From Deltaproteobacteria bacterium (GTDB lineage Bacteria; Desulfobacterota; Desulfobacteria; Desulfobacterales; UBA11574), in assembly GCA_019313505.1 (NCBI GenBank), contig JAFDBA010000038.1, positions 1-14,431 of the forward strand: a DNA stretch of 14,431 nt. The letters are read 5' to 3'. The notes beneath the pieces were generated by a model. It had not been told where the DNA came from and did not search any database. It worked only from the letters and a program-made list of their open reading frames with translations. Both the position numbers and the translations under genes were made by a program. Positions 12,885 to 14,431 of the stretch are shown one piece after another (the first letter of the stretch is position 1; each line of letters opens with the position of its first letter).

Positions 12885-13853
12885 CTAAAAAATAAATTCA
12901 AAGGCAAGACAAATCCCCTTGTTCTTAACATCCGCCGAAAGGTTAATTTTAGTATTATTTTTCAATTTTTCAATAAATTGGCCGGTTTTTTTTCGATTGT
13001 ATTTGTGGGCACTGGATACGGCACCATATATGTTACCGGCATAGAAACCGAATTCAACAAAAGCTATCACTCCTCCAAGTGCATTGTTATCGTCATCAAA
13101 AGACTCATAAGCAGCATATATCAAACCACCATTAAGCAAAAAGGCTATAAGAGCATCCTGGTATCTTTCACAGTAAAGATATCCCCCCCCGGGAATTATG
13201 GATAAAAGTCCTGCCAGGTCGGGGCTCTTTTGGGGGATTGATCTTTCCTTGTTAAGTTCGGCATTAAGCCTTTCGAGTCTGTACTTATTTTCGTTTTTAA
13301 CACTTATTTTTGAGAAATAAAGCCTTGCTTTTTCCCAGGATGCCGTTTCAATGTAGATCCACCCTATCCTGTAGTATGCTTCATCCCTTACATCCTCATG
13401 ATCGGTTATTGTAATTAGATTGTTAAGATTGATAATGGCTGGGCCAAAACTGTTTAGCTTCACGTAGCTTTCACTGATCATAAAATATGATTTTATAGAA
13501 AGATCGGAATCAGCATATCGATCGATCAAAGCTTTGAAAGAATCTACGGCCTTTTTGAAATGCCGGCCGAGGTAATACGACATGCCGATCCGGTACATTG
13601 CCGGCTCCACCCTTTCATCCCCCGGGAAGAAATGGATAAATCGCTTGTATTCACCGATTGCCATTAAATAGTCTTTGTTAGAAAAATAGTATTCTGCAAA
13701 ATCAAACTGTTTGTCAGGATTTATTATAATAGAAGATTTGAGGTTTGATTCAGAATCAGATCCGGCAAAAGATTTTGAAAAGGGGATAAAAAGAAAAAAT
13801 ATGGCAGATAGAATAAGGAATAGATAAATAAAGCAAGTGTTTCGGATGTGCAT
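12885..13853 (-). CDS. Exported TPR protein with hydrophobic C-terminal domain
   Basis: A 322-residue protein. A signal peptide or anchor covers residues 1-31 (hydrophobic IYLFLILSAIFFLFIPF, then SFA-GS). About 48-185 are tetratricopeptide-like repeats (FAEYYFSNKDYLMAIGEYKRFIHFFPGDE, AMYRIGMSYYLGRHFKKAVDSFKALIDRY, AYYRIGWIYIETASWEKARLYFSKI), a protein-interaction scaffold as in BamD/YbgF-like proteins. The last part (about 215-285) has SIIPGGGYLYCERYQDALIAFLLNGGLIYAAY and a second hydrophobic stretch, resembling a membrane hairpin with a PGxGxxY entry motif. I infer an envelope-assembly role from its pairing with YidD; no direct evidence. ATG at 13853 has no clear Shine-Dalgarno. Confidence 0.78.
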   Translation of the reverse strand: MHIRNTCFIYLFLILSAIFFLFIPFSKSFAGSDSESNLKSSIIINPDKQFDFAEYYFSNKDYLMAIGEYKRFIHFFPGDERVEPAMYRIGMSYYLGRHFKKAVDSFKALIDRYADSDLSIKSYFMISESYVKLNSFGPAIINLNNLITITDHEDVRDEAYYRIGWIYIETASWEKARLYFSKISVKNENKYRLERLNAELNKERSIPQKSPDLAGLLSIIPGGGYLYCERYQDALIAFLLNGGLIYAAYESFDDDNNALGGVIAFVEFGFYAGNIYGAVSSAHKYNRKKTGQFIEKLKNNTKINLSADVKNKGICLAFEFIF

Positions 13854-13923
13854 AATTAATAGCGAAGCTCCACCTCAAACCGACGAGTTGAGGAAAATAG
13901 AAATCCATTGTTTGAAGCGAAGC

Positions 13924-14012
13924 GATGCTGGATGCTGGATGCCCGATGCTGGATAAACATAAAAAACCGATTTGCTTTTTCATCCAGAATCCAGAGACCA
14001 GTATCCGGCATC
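13924..14012. repeat. Inverted pair of heptanucleotide tandem repeats
   Basis: 13924-13954 holds four and a half units of GATGCTG (the third unit is GATGCCC). 13982-14012 holds the same number of units of the complementary heptamer ATCCAGA/ATCCGGC. The two 31-nt arms form a long imperfect hairpin with a 27-nt loop in the gap between yidD and the TPR gene. I recall similar GATGCTGGAT-type intergenic repeats in Desulfobacterota, so this is likely one copy of a dispersed family. Confidence 0.72.
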
Positions 14013-14088
14013 ACGTAGTAACAGGCAGTAATCATTTTCGATTCCAAAAACTTTTCATAAATGTTAAGATCTTGATCTATATAGTCGG

Positions 14089-14431
14089 CTACTGCCACCA
14101 GAAATCGTTATTGTTTACCGGATCAAAGCTTAGCTTTTCACCATTTATCAAGACAGGGGGCGATAATTTTGTCTCGTCTCTGCCGCAACGCATCAGGCGG
14201 TCACTACACATAATCCAGCCAAAGAAAAGACCGTGTTTTTTAAATGCCTCGATACAATATTGTGAACATGACGGATACATGGGGCAACGATCACCGTCAG
14301 CCCCCGAAATGTAGTTGCTGTAAAATTTTATCGGATAAAGAACAGGGTCTGCCTGTTTTTCAACAGTCCAGGGTGAAACTTTAGGATTTTCTACAACTGC
14401 CACATCCTGTGCGGCAAAGGAAGTCCTACAA
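14089..14431 (-). CDS. yidD: YidD-family membrane protein insertion efficiency factor with exported N-terminus (5' partial)
   Basis: The core YSNYISGADGDRCPMYPSCSQYCIEAFKKHGLFFGWIMCSDRLMRCGRDE is YidD, a small protein thought to help the YidC insertase and Sec at the inner membrane. Cysteines in the C-P-x-x-P-S-C-S-x-Y-C block are kept, while the usual I-S-P is I-S-G here. A GTG at 14403 gives 104 residues, but the frame stays open to the window edge. It reads CRTSFAAQDVAVVENP before it, which looks like the end of a signal peptide (F-A-A then Q-D). The true start is therefore probably beyond 14431 and this would be a longer exported or membrane-anchored YidD variant. It precedes the TPR gene on the same strand. 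Confidence 0.85.
   Translation of the reverse strand, partial: CRTSFAAQDVAVVENPKVSPWTVEKQADPVLYPIKFYSNYISGADGDRCPMYPSCSQYCIEAFKKHGLFFGWIMCSDRLMRCGRDETKLSPPVLINGEKLSFDPVNNNDFWWQ

Noticed and set aside
1..14431. CRISPR array, tRNA or rRNA genes, prophage or defence island
   Set aside because: No regularly spaced repeats, no cloverleaf or rRNA signature and no cas, integrase or known defence motifs were seen; the genes are mostly housekeeping.

Overview
The window reads like a chromosomal stretch of a Gram-negative, probably anaerobic Desulfobacterota (deltaproteobacterial) bacterium of moderate G+C. Reasons: Slp and phenol/MetA-type outer-membrane proteins and lipoproteins (two membranes); a stand-alone clostridial-type 2[4Fe-4S] ferredoxin; an RNase J next to a short-linker FtsK; several small conserved proteins that I recall mainly from sulfate-reducer relatives; and intergenic repeat families typical of such genomes. 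The taxonomic assignment is an inference from memory; no database search was run.

Layout. 1-101: the C-terminal tail of a probable IS4-type transposase, cut by the window edge, followed by a stem-loop. 183-809 (+): an Slp-family lipoprotein and a 28-codon lipoprotein-like micro-ORF. 817-1347 (-): a conserved hypothetical. 1642-2445 (+): ferredoxin, then a methylated-DNA methyltransferase. 2476-3726 (-): a Ste24-type M48 membrane protease. 3727-4072: non-coding, with a 25-nt inverted repeat. 4073-8321 (+): a small conserved protein, ribonuclease J and the DNA translocase FtsK, closed by a hairpin terminator. From 8454 to the right edge everything is on the minus strand. In transcription order these are YidD (5' end outside the window), a TPR protein with a hydrophobic C-terminus, a QTMAN-type glycosyltransferase, a MITE-like palindromic element, a trp-type attenuator, trpB2, a small Cys-rich protein and an outer-membrane channel protein.

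The most interesting signal is the 260-nt leader of trpB2 (about 11172-11428, minus strand). It holds a promoter candidate and a TTG-started 18-residue leader peptide with three consecutive Trp codons. It also has a hairpin starting inside those codons, mutually exclusive antiterminator and terminator helices built from repeated CCATGG blocks, and a 9-T tract just before the trpB2 ribosome-binding site. This has the full logic of tryptophan transcription attenuation, here acting on a solitary TrpB2-type enzyme outside a trp operon. A second structured object, an element of about 276 bp with perfect 18-bp ends and long imperfect inverted arms, sits between the attenuator promoter and the preceding gene, abutting that gene's stop codon.
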